Made by a program: the position numbers and the translations under genes | Notes under the pieces: model-generated | Databases searched by the model: none | Seen by the model: the letters and a program-made list of their open reading frames with translations, nothing else | Told to the model about the DNA's origin: nothing | Shown: positions 5,585 to 5,742 of the stretch, piece by piece | How positions within the stretch are numbered: the stretch's first letter is position 1 | Layout of the letters: the number at the start of each line of letters is the position of its first letter | Origin: Anaerolineae bacterium | GTDB taxonomy: Bacteria > Chloroflexota > Anaerolineae > J102 | Assembly (NCBI GenBank): GCA_015493675.1 | Contig: WGCR01000163.1 | Coordinates: 1 to 5,742 of the forward strand | Length of the DNA stretch: 5,742 nt | Reading direction: 5' to 3'

Positions 5585-5670
5585 GGATATTGGGTATTGT
5601 GGTATTGTGGTATTGTGGTATTGGATACTGAGCAACAACGTCGATCAATATCCAATACCCAATACCAACT
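5585..5670. repeat. GGTATTG tandem and inverted repeat upstream of the acetyltransferase
   Basis: Unit GGTATTGT occurs three times in tandem at 5593-5616, followed by a near-complete fourth copy (5617-5623). TATTGGGTATTG at 5588-5599 is a perfect inverted partner of CAATACCCAATA at 5653-5664. A closer pair, 5619-5630 with 5647-5658, matches 11 of 12 around a 16-base loop. It fills nearly all of the 103-base gap between the two minus-strand genes and could fold in their transcript. GGTATTG units of this sort look like a dispersed intergenic repeat rather than a dedicated operator. Confidence 0.7.
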
Positions 5671-5684
5671 ATCTATTTATCTAC

Positions 5685-5742
5685 CTACCCCACCTCGGCC
5701 AGGGTGGCGGCCAGGCGGTCCAGGGCGGTGTCGATTTCATCT
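5685..5742 (-). CDS. C-terminal 18 codons of an unidentified gene (possibly a class V aminotransferase)
   Basis: Read on the minus strand, the open frame from the window edge gives DEIDTALDRLAATLAEVG followed by TAG at 5687-5685. The amphipathic ending EIDxALDxLAxxL is what PLP-dependent class V aminotransferases and cysteine desulfurases commonly end with, but other proteins end this way too, so the family is a guess. The high-GC, third-position-rich pattern supports real coding. It is upstream of, and co-directional with, the ArgA-like gene, 103 bases from its ATG, so the two may be co-transcribed. Confidence 0.5.
   Translation of the reverse strand, partial: DEIDTALDRLAATLAEVG

Noticed and set aside
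5582..5638. N-terminal extension of the ArgA-like protein from a TTG at 5638
   Set aside because: The added residues are a translation of the GGTATTGT repeat and precede the normal GNAT start MNIRPA.
5585..5670. CRISPR-like array
   Set aside because: The units are 8 bases in direct tandem without spacers, so they are a simple repeat and not a CRISPR.

Overview
The window looks like bacterial chromosome, probably from an environmental or uncultured lineage. GC-rich housekeeping-type genes at both ends (60-base samples counted by hand reach about 78% GC) flank a lower-GC accessory block. Several dispersed palindromic repeats of the CCACGAAG, CCACGGAG and GGTATTG types are present. Repeats of this style are, from memory, frequent in Chloroflexota and similar genomes, but no marker gene here fixes the taxon.

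Layout. 3-581 (+): 3' part of a class I SAM-dependent methyltransferase. 582-1057: a gene-free gap of about 475 bases holding half of a CCACGAAG repeat, then a 222-bp MITE-like element (688-909) with terminal inverted repeats and a perfect 8-bp target duplication, then a possible promoter. 1058-2878 (+): soluble PAS-PAS sensor histidine kinase with an unusual phosphoacceptor region. 2875-3450 (+): stand-alone receiver protein, ATGA-overlapped with the kinase. 3414-3520: a CCACGGAG palindrome that supplies the receiver's last codons. 3582-5126 (+): unrecognised five-helix membrane protein with a cytoplasmic helical tail and an in-frame CCACGAAG palindrome in its coding sequence. 5123-5581 (-): ArgA-like GNAT acetyltransferase converging on it. 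5585-5670: GGTATTG tandem and inverted repeats. 5685-5742 (-): the last 18 codons of another gene.

How the genes fit. The kinase and receiver are a translationally coupled two-component pair; the receiver has no output domain, so it must signal through a partner. The membrane protein directly downstream is a candidate partner or effector by position only. The two-component pair and the membrane protein differ sharply in base composition from both flanks, which suggests acquired material.

The most distinctive content is the repeat biology: a nested MITE insertion, a palindromic repeat translated in frame inside a gene, and a second repeat that has become the C-terminus of the receiver, both read in the same frame.
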